Notes under the pieces: model-generated
Database searches by the model: none
Told to the model about the DNA's origin: nothing
Seen by the model: the letters and a program-made list of their open reading frames with translations, nothing else
Source: Polytrichum commune
Lineage: Eukaryota > Streptophyta > Polytrichopsida > Polytrichales > Polytrichaceae
Length of the DNA stretch: 64,000 bases
Direction of reading: 5' to 3'
NCBI GenBank assembly: GCA_950295325.1
Contig: OX485803.1
Span: 52,713,554-52,777,553, forward strand
In this document: piece by piece, positions 1 through 12,110 of the stretch
How the letters are laid out: the number at the start of each line of letters is the position of its first letter
Numbering within the stretch: position 1 is the first letter of the stretch
Made by a program: the position numbers and the translations under genes

Positions 1-2885
1 GATGGTGAGCCAGCCGCAGAAGCTCCAGAGGCCGAACGGGAGGCCGAGGTGCCACAGCGTGAGGATGCGCGACGTCATGCGCGTGAGCGACACCGGGATG
101 GGCGTGTTGAAGATGCGCTCGCAGGCGCCCGTGATGGTCTGGAAGTCGGCCACGCACTTGTCCATCGCCAGCCTCTCCCACACCGAGATGCGGCACCTCA
201 CGAGCACCTCCGTGATCACCTGCTCCGCCCACTGCTCGACCCCATCAGCCCAGTGCGCGTTGCGTTGCTATTCGGAGCTAAGCGACGCAATGCACTACAG
301 TAAAAAGAATATGTATATATATTGAGAGAGAAGGTCCACGGGCCAGTGCCAAAGCACAGGAGGCAGTTGACCACTTGGCAAGTTTTCCGTCAAGTAGAGA
401 GGACATTTCACAGCTGGGAATTGAACTCTTAACTTCTTTCTTGAGATTTGGGTATCTCTCCACCATCATATGGTAGTTTAGGGTCGTCTTGGACCTACTA
501 AAAATGATATATATATATAAAAAAGGCAGACGGGCGAGTGCCAAAGCACAGGAGGCAATTGACCACCTAGCAAGTTTTCTGTCAAGTAAAGAGGAGATTT
601 CACAACTGGGAATTGAACCGCCAACCTCTTCCTTGAGGTTTGGGTATCTCTCCACCATCATCCGGTAGTTTAGGGTCGTGTTCGATACACTAAATACGAA
701 TGCGTACCATTAAATGTCAACAAATTGGGTTGTGGGAAGCACGCAACCAATCCACACTTTAGACAGAAGGCCGATAGGCCAGCGCCAAAGCACAGGAGGT
801 GGTTGACCACTAGGCAAGTTTTCTGTCAAGTAGAGAGGAGATTTCACAGCTAGGAATTGAACCGCCAACCTCTTCCTTGAGGTTTGGGTATCTCTCCACC
901 ATCATCCGGTAGTTTAGGGTCGTGTTCGATACACTAAATACGAATGCGTACCATTAAATGTCAACAAATTGGGTTGTGGGAAGCACGCAACTAATCCACA
1001 CTTTAGATAGAAGGCCGATAGGCCAGCGCCAAAGCACAGGAGGTGGTTGACCACTAGGCAAGTTTTCTGTCAAGTAGAGAGGAGATTTCACAGCTAGGAA
1101 TTGAACTGCCAACCTCTTCCTTGAGGTTTGCGTATCTCTTCATGATTATCCGGTAGATTAGGGTCATCTCGGACCGACTAAAAAGGATATTTAGTGTTCG
1201 ATGCACTTAGTACGAATGCATACCACTAAATGTCAACAAATTGGGTTGTGGGAAGTACGCGACCAATCCACACTTTTGAGGAGTTGTTCAAAGACATGCA
1301 AACTGGAGTGAGGAGGATCTGGAGTGCAGAGAGCATTGGGTACCTAACCCTAACGAGTGACGTGGCCGCCTCAGAGGGCGGCGGTTTCGGAAAGGACTAT
1401 AGGCCTCCTCCTTGATAACCCTATGAAAGTAAGTAACATTAAATGTAAACTCAAGCACTACATGTCAACTATGATAGTACGTGCAAGTTACATGTTTGAA
1501 TTTAGTGTTAATAAGGATATGGAAAATATAATAAAAATAGCAACGATAAAAGGAGAATTCCAACATATCGTCTAGCAATAGGGAAGGTAGTGGTACATTT
1601 ATGTCTAACACTAGTTGTCAAAAAATAAAAAATTAGTGTTGAGCAGGGTAGGGTGGTAACAACATCAAATATAATCAAACACTAAATATCCTTTTTAGTG
1701 TAATGCCTTGCTACTCACAAGTTCAATTCTCACCAATGAAAGCTCAATACAATGTTCGGACATTACAGAACATAAATGACTTTTGCTTCATAATAAATTG
1801 TTACATTCTCATTAAGTACACTAAATATGAAATTTAGTGTCACCAATTCTAATTGTAAACCACGGTGTAGTATCACCAACACTCCATGTTAACTCCCACA
1901 TTATTTTTCATTCCTTGTACAAAATTTGAGGGATTATAGATTTACAGTGTTGCAATTACTGTCACTTACCAAGTAATTTTTCATCCAAGTCTCAATTCAT
2001 CCACACGGGGGGGGGGGGTTCACTCACTTTCTAGAGATATGAACCACTTAAAATAAAGAGATCTTTCCAGGGGAGTTATGAAGTAATGTGCATATTCATG
2101 GATATTTGGAAATCAAGTGAATATTAAGTGAATACACCTAGTATCATTTCCAAATGAATTTCCAATATACCCTAGATTTTTTTTATTTTTACTTTGTGTC
2201 ATTAATTAGGACCATATCGCATTGCATTTTTTACTGGAATGTCAGGTTTGCCGCAAGAGGGGTCCTAAAGATACATAGTGAGCACCCTAGGAAAGATCAC
2301 CTGCAACACATAGTTTGGCTTGTGGCGGGTGCCCATGACACCCTCGAGCTCCTGTGGCTCCAACACCCCAACAAGATCCTCATGAACCGTGTTCCCCACA
2401 GTCAAGTGGTCTTTCAAGCAATACGGGTACGCCTTGACATGGCGTACCACGCACTCCATCTTACTCGCGTCTGCCGGGCACCGAACCCATGCCAACGCCT
2501 GCCGTGCGAGGTCCCGGGTGCGGATGACGCTCAACCCCCACAAGCGCCGCGCCTCATCGAACCTCCCGAATGTGGCATTGACACGGAACACGAGGAGGAT
2601 CGCGAGCGACGGCGCGCTCAAAGTGAATGGGAAGGAGGAGACACTCAAGAGCGGCACCAACTTTGGGAGTCCGCCTTTGGACACCCAATAGTTGAAGGTG
2701 GTCACAAACACGGCGTTGAACGTGCAAAGAACAATGATAGGAGGTCCGACGGCGATGAAGTTGGGGCCTGATGACCACACTATGGTCCACATGGCGCGAG
2801 CATGGCGCCATCGCGATTTGTGACGGAACCAATCAGCGTGGTTGTAGAGTCGGTGTCGGTGCCTATACACTGGTAGCACCTCCGC
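1..2885 (-). CDS. Bestrophin-like chloride channel (VCCN1/UPF0187 type), two exons, partial at both ends
   Basis: Two coding segments of a bestrophin-like protein are seen. The upstream exon runs 2885-2301 (195 codons, acceptor CTACAG at its start, donor CAG|GTGATC at its end). It reads through VLPVYRHRH, then the family's two hydrophobic segments (GPNFIAVGPP... and FTLSAPSLAILLVFR), then FGRFDEARRLW and TRDLARQ, typical of thylakoid voltage-dependent chloride channels. The second exon probably starts at 267 (acceptor GAATAG, phase 0; uncertain) and runs off the window at 1. It encodes DFQTITGACERIFNTPIPVS and TRMTSRILTLWHLGLPFGLW, the conserved family core, where GACERI.TPIP is diagnostic. 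No transit-peptide exon was recognised upstream of 2885. The family carries Cl- across the thylakoid membrane to tune proton motive force; that role here is inferred from homology. The second exon is strikingly GC-rich compared with the ~2.0-kb intron, which contains a SINE array. Confidence 0.85.
325..1180 (-). repeat. Tandem array of four tRNA-derived SINE-like copies
   Basis: Four related copies lie at about 328-500, 521-676, 765-922 and 1008-1180, all reading on the minus strand. Each contains, on that strand, GGTTCAATTCC (a close match to the RNA polymerase III B box GGTTCRANNCC; GAGTTCAATTCC in the first copy, GCAGTTCAATTCC in the last) and, about 35-40 bases upstream, an A-box-like GGTGGAGAGATACC. 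The spacing fits a tRNA-like promoter. A conserved body follows (ACTTGACAGAAAACTTGCC, then GTGCTTTGGC). Copies two to four are separated by an ~85-bp spacer with GATACACTAAATACGAATGC and GGGTTGTGGGAAG. The array sits in the intron of the bestrophin-like gene. SINE identity is inferred from promoter-like boxes; no target duplication was found for the array. Confidence 0.65.
1181..1705. repeat. Dispersed repeat, second copy at 33785-34118
   Basis: From about 1418 the sequence ACCCTATGAAAGTAAGTAAC and the following ~280 bases recur, diverged, at 33850-34118. Both copies are framed by GATATTTAGTG or CACTAAATATC motifs. This copy also has an extra ~190 bp (1228-1417) not present in the other. No coding capacity is seen. 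It lies inside the bestrophin-like intron. Confidence 0.6.
1706..2300. other. Remainder of the bestrophin-like intron
   Basis: AT-rich intron sequence with an imperfect CACTAAATATGAAATTTAGTG palindrome near 1822 and a run of 12 G at 2007-2018. No gene is seen. Confidence 0.5.
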
Positions 2886-5373
2886 CTGTAGTGTTCAATC
2901 ATATGTTGTAACACATTAGGAAAGAGTCTAAATGCATTTAACTAGTATTTGACCAATAAATGTCGACCAAGACCTAGCTTGAAATCCGGGTAGTTGGTAA
3001 CCTTTGTTATTATATGGTCAAGTCTCAAAGCCTTATGATGCATCTTAACGCAATTATATTACTAGATTATAAGATTCATTTTAGTGTGAGATTTTTCTCA
3101 TAGCCATTGAGTAAAGGAACTCGATAACATGAGTTTAAGAAGTCACATGACAATGATCCTTAAATCAAATTTTCCATATTCCTAATAACTTTTGGAGTTC
3201 ACATGAATTTATGGTTCATTATAAGATTTAGTTTTTTAATTTTCCGGCCTCATTTCTTACCCGATCGTTTGGAGTCCCCCAATGAAGTTGATTACATAAC
3301 TTAGAATAACTAACATATTATGAACACATAGTCTAATCTCTTTTAAATGTGTGTCTTTTGGTGTCTGTCGTAGATCCAGATCTAACCACACACCATTTAC
3401 ATACAAGTTTCCAATTAAGACAAGTGACTAAATTAGGTACACATACCTTACATGCATGAGATTACTTGACATTGTTGAGGACCTAGTCTATGGATTTAGT
3501 CTACAATTTTGGCTTTCCTTAGTTAACTCCCTCCATGGCGGCATGAATGTTTTATGTAACCTAAACACAACTTGCCATAGGTGGTGCACTTGATGACACA
3601 AGAGCCTCCATTTCCCATGTGTTGTCCACTTTACCACATGTTTCCGCGCAGAACGTATCATTTTATCAGTTGATGTTGTGGGGAGTTGTAAATTGTTGTT
3701 TATTCTTACCTAGTCTATCATGCTAGAGGTTTTATTCTAATTTTACCTAGAAACCTCTTTACGAGTAGCAAATATAGTCTAATCATTTTTGAACTCCAAT
3801 GCTCTCGTTTTGGAACACGTGCACAATGCATGGTACACAAAAATTGGAACATATGATGACATGAACACTCGATCATGCATTTGTATTACAAAAGTCACAT
3901 GTGAATTTGTGAGGTGAAATAGAACTTTTAGGACACGAGTTTTATTCATATAAAGAAGAGACTGAATGGTGAAGAAGAGATCTAGATGTTGTCCCATACC
4001 CTACCACCAGGTCAATTTCGTAATCACTCCACAAAATTCTACCACTAAATAAGAAAATCCAATTATTTGCATGCATTTGTGAGCTTTGAAACTTCATATT
4101 TGTAATGAAATCAAACTAATGTGGTGTATTTCTTGTATTGTAGTTGTATTAAAAAAAATCAACACACAACTGCTTAAAATGACCTAGAATGAATGGTTCT
4201 TGATTTCAAGAAATTTGTTTCCAGTCCAATTCATACAAGAAACTTGCCATTTCATTCAAGTCAATTTAAGATATCACTTTCCGAAATCTAAATGAACTCC
4301 ACTATATAGTATACATGTGATTCAGTGTGGCCCACACTATTCATTATCAACCCATGTAAATGATATCACAATCAATTTGGTAGGAACCGAAGAAAATGGC
4401 ATGAAAATTTTGTTGGAGATACCTTTTGTTTTCATAACATACATCAAAGCCTCCTTACAAATTAGTGAATCCAAATAGGTTGTTTGTTGATCATTCAAAT
4501 GTAAACATCGTCTCCAAGCAAGCACCATAAGTGGAAAGAAAGTATTGGAAAATCACAAACTCGCTCGCAAATGGAAAGCCCCATCCAAGAGTCAAAGGAT
4601 AACTCTCAGTTGCTTCATCAAAACTCATGCAAGGTAGATGGGTCTTAAGTGGCTCGTTTTTTTCTTGATCGGACCCGGAGATTCAACTGGTATGTGGTTC
4701 GTTGAGGATCAAAGAGCAAACATCACAAAGACACATGTTGAAAAGAGTATTCAACTATGTCTTTAAATATCAATAACTATTCTGCACTCAATAGTGAACA
4801 CAATTGAGAGGACTTAAATATTTAGTTGAGAAATCAACAAACATGCACTTCCAATAACCATAACTAAATCAAGGGAGGTCCAATTTCCGATCCGGTTTTT
4901 GCACAAGTTTCATCATAGATTTGCTAATGCACCATGACTTTTGTTGTGTAAAATCTCATTGGTAGAAGTTAGAGAACATGAAAAAATGAACCAAATAACA
5001 CGCACATACCTTAGTCCTATATCACAAGGCCACTTAAAGGGAAGGTACCTTGCGCGTCCAAAACATACATCAAAGCCTCCTTGCAAATCAGTTCATTCCC
5101 GCTTAAAAGTTCGCTCCAGTTGGCAGATTAAAACCTCTGCTTTACACAGGGATTGATGACATTGGAAGCAATTTCCTACATGTTGATTAAGAGAATTTGT
5201 GCATTAATTCTAGACTAAATTATGTGAAGTAGGGAGTCTGGTTGAAAGTGGCCATTCATATTGTGCTCACAAATACTTGGCTCATGGCACCCTTCAAAAT
5301 GAAATAGGTTAAGGGATGCCAATAGACGCAACATGAGATTGGTGTGTCTATTGGATGTCAATAGACGTGACAT
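2886..5373. other. Gene-free DNA with two copies of dispersed repeat D1
   Basis: No gene is recognised. About 3000-3450 (plus orientation) and 4630-4950 (minus orientation) carry diverged copies of repeat family D1. Its marks are a phrase like TAGTCTAATCTC, then CATGTGTCTTTTGGTGTC, then a phrase like ACCACTCAAATATAGGTGTC. Open reading frames here are short and have no recognisable protein. Confidence 0.5.
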
Positions 5374-5383
5374 TGAAAATAAC

Positions 5384-5732
5384 GCCCCGGGCTAGATCAC
5401 ATCTTCATTCGGCTGGGCCCCGCCCCTCCCACGCCTCCTTCACTGCCTGGTCTTCTTGCCTGCACCTACGCAAGAACTTTTCCTCGTTGGGAACCAATAT
5501 AACAATACCCGGTCAAAATTACAAACATTCAAGTTGACATCATTATTCCCAAGTTTATCGATGAAGTTCCTTCACATGCCAATGGAGCTTAATGGCTTAA
5601 GTGACCGCGTATTGTCATGTTGGTTCCCAACGAGGAAGAGTTCCCACGCAGGTACAGGCAAGAAGACCAGACAGTGAAGAAGGCATGGGAAGGGCGGGGC
5701 CCAACTAAATGAAGATGTGACCTAGCCTGGGG
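5384..5732. mobile_element. Fold-back Mutator-like MITE with 10-bp target-site duplication
   Basis: The two ends are long inverted repeats: GGGCTAGATCACATCTTCATT on the left matches the complement of AATGAAGATGTGACCTAGCC on the right. Pairing continues for about 130-140 bp on each side, through the GGGCCCCGCCC-like block, TGGTCTTCTTGCCTG and CCTCGTTGGGAACCAA, leaving a loop of roughly 80-90 bp. A perfect direct repeat TGAAAATAAC flanks the element at 5374-5383 and 5733-5742. Long terminal inverted repeats plus a 9-11-bp target duplication are the hallmark of Mutator-like elements. The element has no transposase and is non-autonomous. A transcript through it would form a long imperfect hairpin. 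The arms are clearly more GC-rich than the surroundings. Confidence 0.85.
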
Positions 5733-5742
5733 TGAAAATAAC

Positions 5743-7985
5743 ATGCAACATGTGTATATTTGTCCAGCCTTTGAAGTTGAATGAAATAAGCCTTATTGAG
5801 TCTTTATTACAAGCTCCGTGGGGGGGGGGAGGAATAGGTTGAGAATTGTGGAATTGTTATTCTATGTCATCCTCCTTTGCCCAAAATGTAAAATTTCTAA
5901 TTTCTAAATGGACATTCCTGTGCAAAAAGTCATTTACTTCCACCTATGGCCAATAGCTAAGGCCAACTAAATAGTTTATGAAGCCCAGTTTCATTGACAC
6001 TGTCTGCATGGCACGATTAAACCCCATACATAAAATAATTTTATAAACAAAAACAAATGCATGCGTACTAATCGCAGGCTAGAAAATGGACTCATGTATT
6101 TATACTAAGCTTTTCAATGTAGCGTGATAAATGCCTCCACTACATATACAAGATATAAATTATTATGATAAACATGCTTTAATATCATATGAAATCCACG
6201 TAACATATTCAGTCATAGCATGTAACTCAACAATTACATCAAACAAACAAAGACACACAAAAAATTATATATAATAATAATAACTTAGTCACAATATGGA
6301 GAGCAAAACTCAAAGGAATCCATGAGCACTCCAAATGCCTCCAATCTGTAAACACCTAGGACCCAAAATGCAAACCCTAACAAGAATAGACATGGTAGTC
6401 ATTGAGGACTATTACCATATGACAACAATGAATGAAAACATGATATGGATGAAACTCACACATCTATTTTCCTCTGGGGAGTTGCTCCCTTGTATTTATG
6501 GGAACACATGAGAACACAAGGTGTTTTTAGGGGGGAGGTATTATATTGGAGAAGGTAAAGATTGTGAACCTTACTATTATGTAATTTCTAGCATTCACTA
6601 TTTTTGAGGACCCTATAGGTAGGTTAAATTGACATTTATTCTTCTTTTAGGTGCACCATCTCCTAAACCTTGATCAATGAACTATCAACATTCGCTAAGT
6701 TTGGAAGAAGGTAAGAATTTGCATGGACATGAAAACTTCAGAGAACTCCTGCAAACCCTAACTTCGAACTCACAAACCCAAACAGAAGGGCCAAACCCAT
6801 TGGAACCCCTTCCTGCATCTACCGCAACGGATTACATCCAACTACAAAGATACATCCATGAGATGTCATCCGATGGTGCTCATCCATAGTGTGGGCCCCT
6901 AATATATACTATTTTATTTCCCCACCTTGGTGAACCTTATGATATGTTAGTTTTAGAAATTTTCTAACATGATCAATTTGTGAACACCCTGATTTGTTTA
7001 TATCATGGAGTTCAAGATATAACTTGGCCTTTGTTACAAGTACATGTTTTATAATTTGCAAGTAGCTACTTTAAAGTAGACCCTATATTTGTTCTCACGT
7101 AGTTTTCTAAAATATGGGAGTGACCCCCAAGGTTGTTGTCATGTTTTTTATAAACCAAGGCGTTTTTTGTGTACATCTACCTTTACTTCAAATTTATTAA
7201 TAGCCATTTTCAACATACAAACTAGAGAAAAGTAATGCCTCTCTCTTATGTATACTATATATGTTGTTGCCTCAATAATACCCCTTCTTATACTCACATT
7301 AGTTTGTACGTGGTATGTAGAGTCCAGTCCCTAGGCCCTGTCACCAACGGTTGGGAGGGGCACGTTGGGGTGAGATCCTTATTTTAAGGGTAGATTATTC
7401 TTCACACTAAATTAGGAAGAGAACACTCATGACACATTGAGTGATGTTATGAAAGATTAATACTTTGAAGAAATAAGCAATGGACATCATAGAGTTTAAC
7501 CTTTACTTGAACCTAATGGTGGTATCTAAAAATTAACATGAGAAGTTCTACTTCATACAGGAGCACCTTTTGAACCTTCGAGTATCTTATCTTCAATCAC
7601 CACTTCACCTCTTATTTCATTGGTGTTGACATTGATTAGTGTACACAATAGTTAACATAAACCTCACTGATTTGGGAGTAGCTTGGAATTGATGTGGATG
7701 ACATAGTCCGATAACTTGTCAATGAACATAATTATCATTATCAACTTACCACGAAATCCAAGACACTTATACATAAAGTTCACATTTCTCCTCGTGCCAC
7801 TTGGCAATGTTGGCTTATGAGCACAAAAATCTTATTACAATGTACTAGGTGCTATAACTTAAATCATCAGCCGGAAACCAATACAGTACTCTTCTTCAAG
7901 ATGCATATTGATATTTTAAATGCAACGAAATGGATGTGGTGGACATCCATACACATTACTCATCTTGATAGTTAATTACCATCCC
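5743..7985. other. Gene-free AT-rich DNA
   Basis: No gene is recognised. It holds a run of 10 G (5820-5829) and, at about 6040-6150, a repeat (CTCATGTATTTATACTAAGC, then GATAAATGCCTCCAC) that recurs at 63890-64000 at the window's end. The 70-codon frame at 6677-6889 has no recognisable domain and no support beyond being open. Confidence 0.45.
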
Positions 7986-8480
7986 CTCTCATTACATGGT
8001 CCAACAGAGTTGATGCCAACTTCCTTGCAAATGTATGGAATCCAATTTGGTGGATGCCAAGGACCATGTGGCTGTGGCCAACGATCTCAATGTTGTGACC
8101 AACAATCATGATGCCATGCATGGCATATGTTGTGCTCATTATGTACTGGTTTTTTTTAATAAAAAAATGATGGCCAAAGACTATAAAATGTCCATGTTGT
8201 GGGTTTTGTGTGACACAAACAAAGACCATAGCCAAGAGTACAAAATGGTGGATGCCAGAGACTGTAAAACCAAAGACCGTATTGTCATTGGTCCTCGTCA
8301 TCTTCGTGAGAAGATTTGAGATGAAATAGGTGGATACCAAATACCAAAGAACCCAAGACCATGATGTCATTGTCAACAACCACAATGCCGTGGCCAAAAT
8401 CCATTGTGGTTGTTGGCCATGGGCACATGGTCCTTGGGAACGGCAACGCGATGATCAGCCACATGGCCCTTGGTATCTGC
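7986..8480. repeat. Degenerate GGCCATGG-type repeat, inverted relative to 11400-12110
   Basis: Short words built on TTGGCCA/TGGCCAA, CATGGTC and CCAAGGACCATGTGG recur irregularly. The segment around ATGCCATGCATGGCATATG and the GTTGTGCTCATTATG beside it reappear in inverse orientation near 11770-11800. Apparent frames here (for example 8035-8319 and 7972-8397) come from the repeat words and not from a conserved protein. Confidence 0.55.
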
Positions 8481-10033
8481 CAAATTGTATGGAGTTTTGA
8501 AATTTTTGGTATAAAATATAAAGGGTTTTGGATGGGCGATGCTTTCCATATTAAGGTATTGGAGCTTTGTTCGATTAGATTTTAAGGTAATTGGACACCT
8601 ATGGCTAAGTGGTTTGTGGTTAGGTTAGATCTAAGAACATATTCTTATGAGATATGTATTTAAAAGATATTGGACTATGTGCTCGAAAAAATTCAACTAC
8701 TCTAGATTCAATAAGCATCACAGTGAAGGTTTTGGGGGAGGGGGGGTGGAAGGCTAGGTATATCATAACTAAGTGAAGGGGATTCCATACATTCATGTAA
8801 AGAATCAACACACATGCACTTTCAAAATCATAACTAAATCAAGGGTATATATGATTCTCAATGCAATTTTTGCTTGTGCTTCATCACAAATATGCTAATC
8901 CAACACAAGTTTGTAGCATTCCAACTACTAAAGGGGATGCAATGACATGACTATTGTATTGCATTCACTATATTGATTATGATTAATTTTGTGGGTCACA
9001 CTATAAAGCATAGTTTCACACTAAATTTTTTTACTAAACTACTATGGTTGCACAATAATTACCACCCACAATATTTTAAATTAGAGTTCTAAGTTGTAGG
9101 TTACAATTTTGCTATTGAATTGATAATAATGTGCATTTGAAAGACTTCTAAAATAGGGGAAAGATGTCAGTGGCTACATCACATGGGTATGGCGCCTGCA
9201 AGTAGGGTTGAATACTAGGTAGTTACTTGGGTAAGGTTGGATATTGTGGGTCACACTACAAAGTTGCCGATGATAAGCCAAATCCCACACTATTTACCAT
9301 AATCAATGTAGCTTATGCATTTTTACCAATGCTAATAGCAAAAGCAATAACATAATTTGTTTCTTTACACAATGAGCTCATCAACCACTTTATCTTAAGG
9401 CATAGGCTAGTCATTTCTTAAGCATATATAATCTAAAGTCTATTTAAAGCAGACAAGATTTATTTTAGTATTTTCAAAAGAATCAAATATGCCAAAACCT
9501 TCGTGTTGTCTTTTGGGACATTATTGGTTGCTTTGTTGAAGGAATTAAATTCATGTATTGTGTATAGAGAGGTATGAAATATTTGTGTTGGAAATTATGC
9601 ATGTGTATGAGCTTGTAAATTGTGGGATGTCACCTACAAGCTTAGAGAGCAAATGCTTAAGGAGATTGAAGAAAAACTAAATTTTGCATCCCACATTGAC
9701 ATAAGAATGTATGGTATGGGTATCGAAACCTGAGGGATAATTTCCATATTTAGAGTTACCGACAAGCAATGTGAGCTCACCTAAAAGAGCCATGATTTTG
9801 CAATTGCCTTCGGGAACAACGCATCAAGAGGGTAGATGAAATTATAGGTGCATGTTCGATATATGAGCAATTGGTGGAAGGGTTTCTCACCACTATCCAA
9901 GGATAATATATGGTGACCATTGAGAGAACATAGTGACCATCATGAATACAACCAAATACACGTCTTGGAGGAAGATGCAATCTTGCACTTGGTATCAATA
10001 TGTGAGGTACCGGGAAATTGAGTGTGCTTATGT
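8481..10033. other. Gene-free DNA with a D1 repeat copy
   Basis: A minus-orientation copy of dispersed family D1 is visible at about 8585-8925 (ATTGGACTATGTGCTC, CACATGCACTTTC, CTAATCCAACACAAG). The rest, including 9000-10030, shows no gene or structured element. Confidence 0.5.
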
Positions 10034-10044
10034 AACATATGAAA

Positions 10045-10300
10045 ATAAATAACCAACATCGGGCAATCCGACGTGAATTTGAACCCGTTGGCCCTACCCT
10101 ACTCAAGAATCCTCTTGGTGCAGGGTGGGGTTTACTGCCCACCTTGCAGTGGGTGGGCTCTTGGCTTCTTATCTACCTAACTAGTTTTTTCCGTCAAGTA
10201 GAAAGAAGATTTCACAGCAAGAATCGAATTGCCAACCACCTCATTCGGAAATGGGTACCTCTCCACTATCACCCGGTAGTTTAGGGTCATCTCAGACCTT
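10045..10300 (-). mobile_element. Solo tRNA-derived SINE with imperfect target-site duplication
   Basis: On the minus strand it begins GGTCTGAGATGACCC and has an A-box-like GATAGTGGAGAGGTACC and, ~35 bp on, a B-box-like AATTCGATTCTTG. It then shares the CTACTTGACGG body with the array at 325-1180. Its 3' half carries AGAGCCCACC and TTCAAATTCACGTCGG, resembling the 3' end of the LINE at 55774-57373. Flanks AACATATGAAA (10034-10044) and AACACATGAAA (10301-10311) match at 10 of 11 positions, as expected for an aged target duplication. Confidence 0.7.
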
Positions 10301-10311
10301 AACACATGAAA

Positions 10312-11399
10312 TGTAGAGAAGAGACATACAAGTCCCAAGAGTGAAAGGCTATGATATGTAACTTGACGTTCTTCCAATTTTAAACGGATGCGCATCATTC
10401 CTTTAGCAAACCATTATTGTCCAATAACAACTTTCTCAAATTGGCCAATTCCATTATGTCTCTTGTTTGTATGTTTATACGCCATCAATCTTTCCACATC
10501 AATTGGGCTTTGTTGGTTATTCCTTATTTGTACACTTTCGCAAACATTACAGATCACAAACCATTAGTAATGAATGTCGACAAAGTGTTGGGTACCTTTG
10601 GGTCAATTTTTGGTTGTTTTCTTAAAACAAGGCATGTAGATTTTATTTATGATTATATTTCTTATAATGTGATATATATATATATATATTCACCTATTAC
10701 TCACCAAGTTAGTAAAGGCCACCAATCCATTATCTTGCTAGTATATCGTATAATTTATTTAAAATGATGATATATGCACATTTTATGCCACATGGGAATG
10801 GAATGAACTAAATTTCCCCCTAAACTTGCGGTTATGAATCAATTTTTTGACATTTATGTTCTACAAGCAATAGTTTTTACACTCAGCATTGATCTTATAT
10901 TCATCAAAATTTTGAGGCAGTGAAAAACATGGGATTATTTTGTATCATTATTACATGGTTGACATAAAATAATGGTTGATACTCCAAGAAAAACAAAGGT
11001 ATGGTTTTTGACCATGACATTGTGGTCTTAGGCTTTTTGGCCTTTGACAATTATCATTTTTGAAATCATATATTCACAAAGGGGATACCAAATACCATTG
11101 GAGTGATAAAAACATGTAAATGAGCGGAACATAAGGTAAGACATATACATTAAACTGACATAATAAGCACTGAGCACAGTTTCTACAATTGTAATTTTTT
11201 GCAAGATTGAGAGGATTCCAACGCACCAAAAAACGCCTCATTTGGACACCATATGTATAAGCTACAAGGTTTTAAAGTTTCAATTGTCAGCAACCTAGTA
11301 AAACCAACACCATTATTAATTATTTAAAGGATGAACGTCTTCATGATTAATATTAATGTATTGTGCAAGGTTTCTACGTGTTGGATTTAGGTATGCATG
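10312..11399. other. Gene-free AT-rich DNA
   Basis: No gene or clear element is seen. A (TA)n tract lies near 10671-10690. The 116-codon frame at 10417-10767 is AT-rich and has no recognisable domain. Confidence 0.4.
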
Positions 11400-12110
11400 C
11401 CTTAGGCAAGTGCCAATTGTTTGGTCCTTAGTCACGTGGTTGTTGGCCACAGCATTCCAATCTTTGACCATGGCAACATGGTCTTTGGTTTTTTAGGCTT
11501 TGTAATGCACCTTTTCTATTCTTGACTATGGTCTTTGTTATGTTGCGCACATACCCCATAACATCATTACATTATTAAGCAGTGTGCATTCATTCACGTG
11601 GATCCCCAGAACATAATCATGGGATGTTACAACTTCAGAGGAAAACTGCACTAGTTGCGGCATCCCATATTTATATTCTCGGGGCCCACACTAATGAACG
11701 CATATTGCTTAATAATGTTATGATGGAAAATTAGTGGTTTTTGGCCAACAAAAAACTCAAATTGTTTCTATGTAATGAGCACAACATATGCCATGCATGA
11801 CATCGTGATGTTGGCCATAACCACATGGTCTTTGACCATGGCCATCAGGTCTTTGGCCACATGGCCCTTGCCATCCACCAAAATATGTTCCCATTGTCAT
11901 GAAGGTGACCAAGGACCATCAAATTGCTAGAAGCGTGTAAATTAGCTCAACATACATGTAAATTGCCAAGAATTTTTGGCATTTGGTCACGTAATTTTTG
12001 GCCATGGCATTTTGATTGTTGGTCACAGCCATGTGGTCTTTGGTCACACAATCCTTGGCATCCACCAACTTGTATTCCATACAAATTGTTGGCCCTTCCA
12101 AGCAACGGGA
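11400..12110. repeat. Degenerate GGCCATGG-type repeat, partner of 7986-8480
   Basis: Words such as GTTGGCCACAG, CATGGTCTTTGG and CTTGGCATCCACCAA recur, in inverse orientation to the 8-kb block. Overlapping short frames on both strands arise from the near-palindromic words. Confidence 0.55.

Noticed and set aside
1340-1353. Telomere-like CCTAACCCTAAC
   Set aside because: Only about two units; too short to be an interstitial telomere tract.
2154-2771. 205-codon plus-strand frame
   Set aside because: It is antisense to the bestrophin-like exon, whose minus-strand protein has clear family motifs.
10417-10767. 116-codon frame as a candidate small gene
   Set aside because: AT-rich composition, hydrophobic low-complexity translation, no motif and no neighbouring gene signal.
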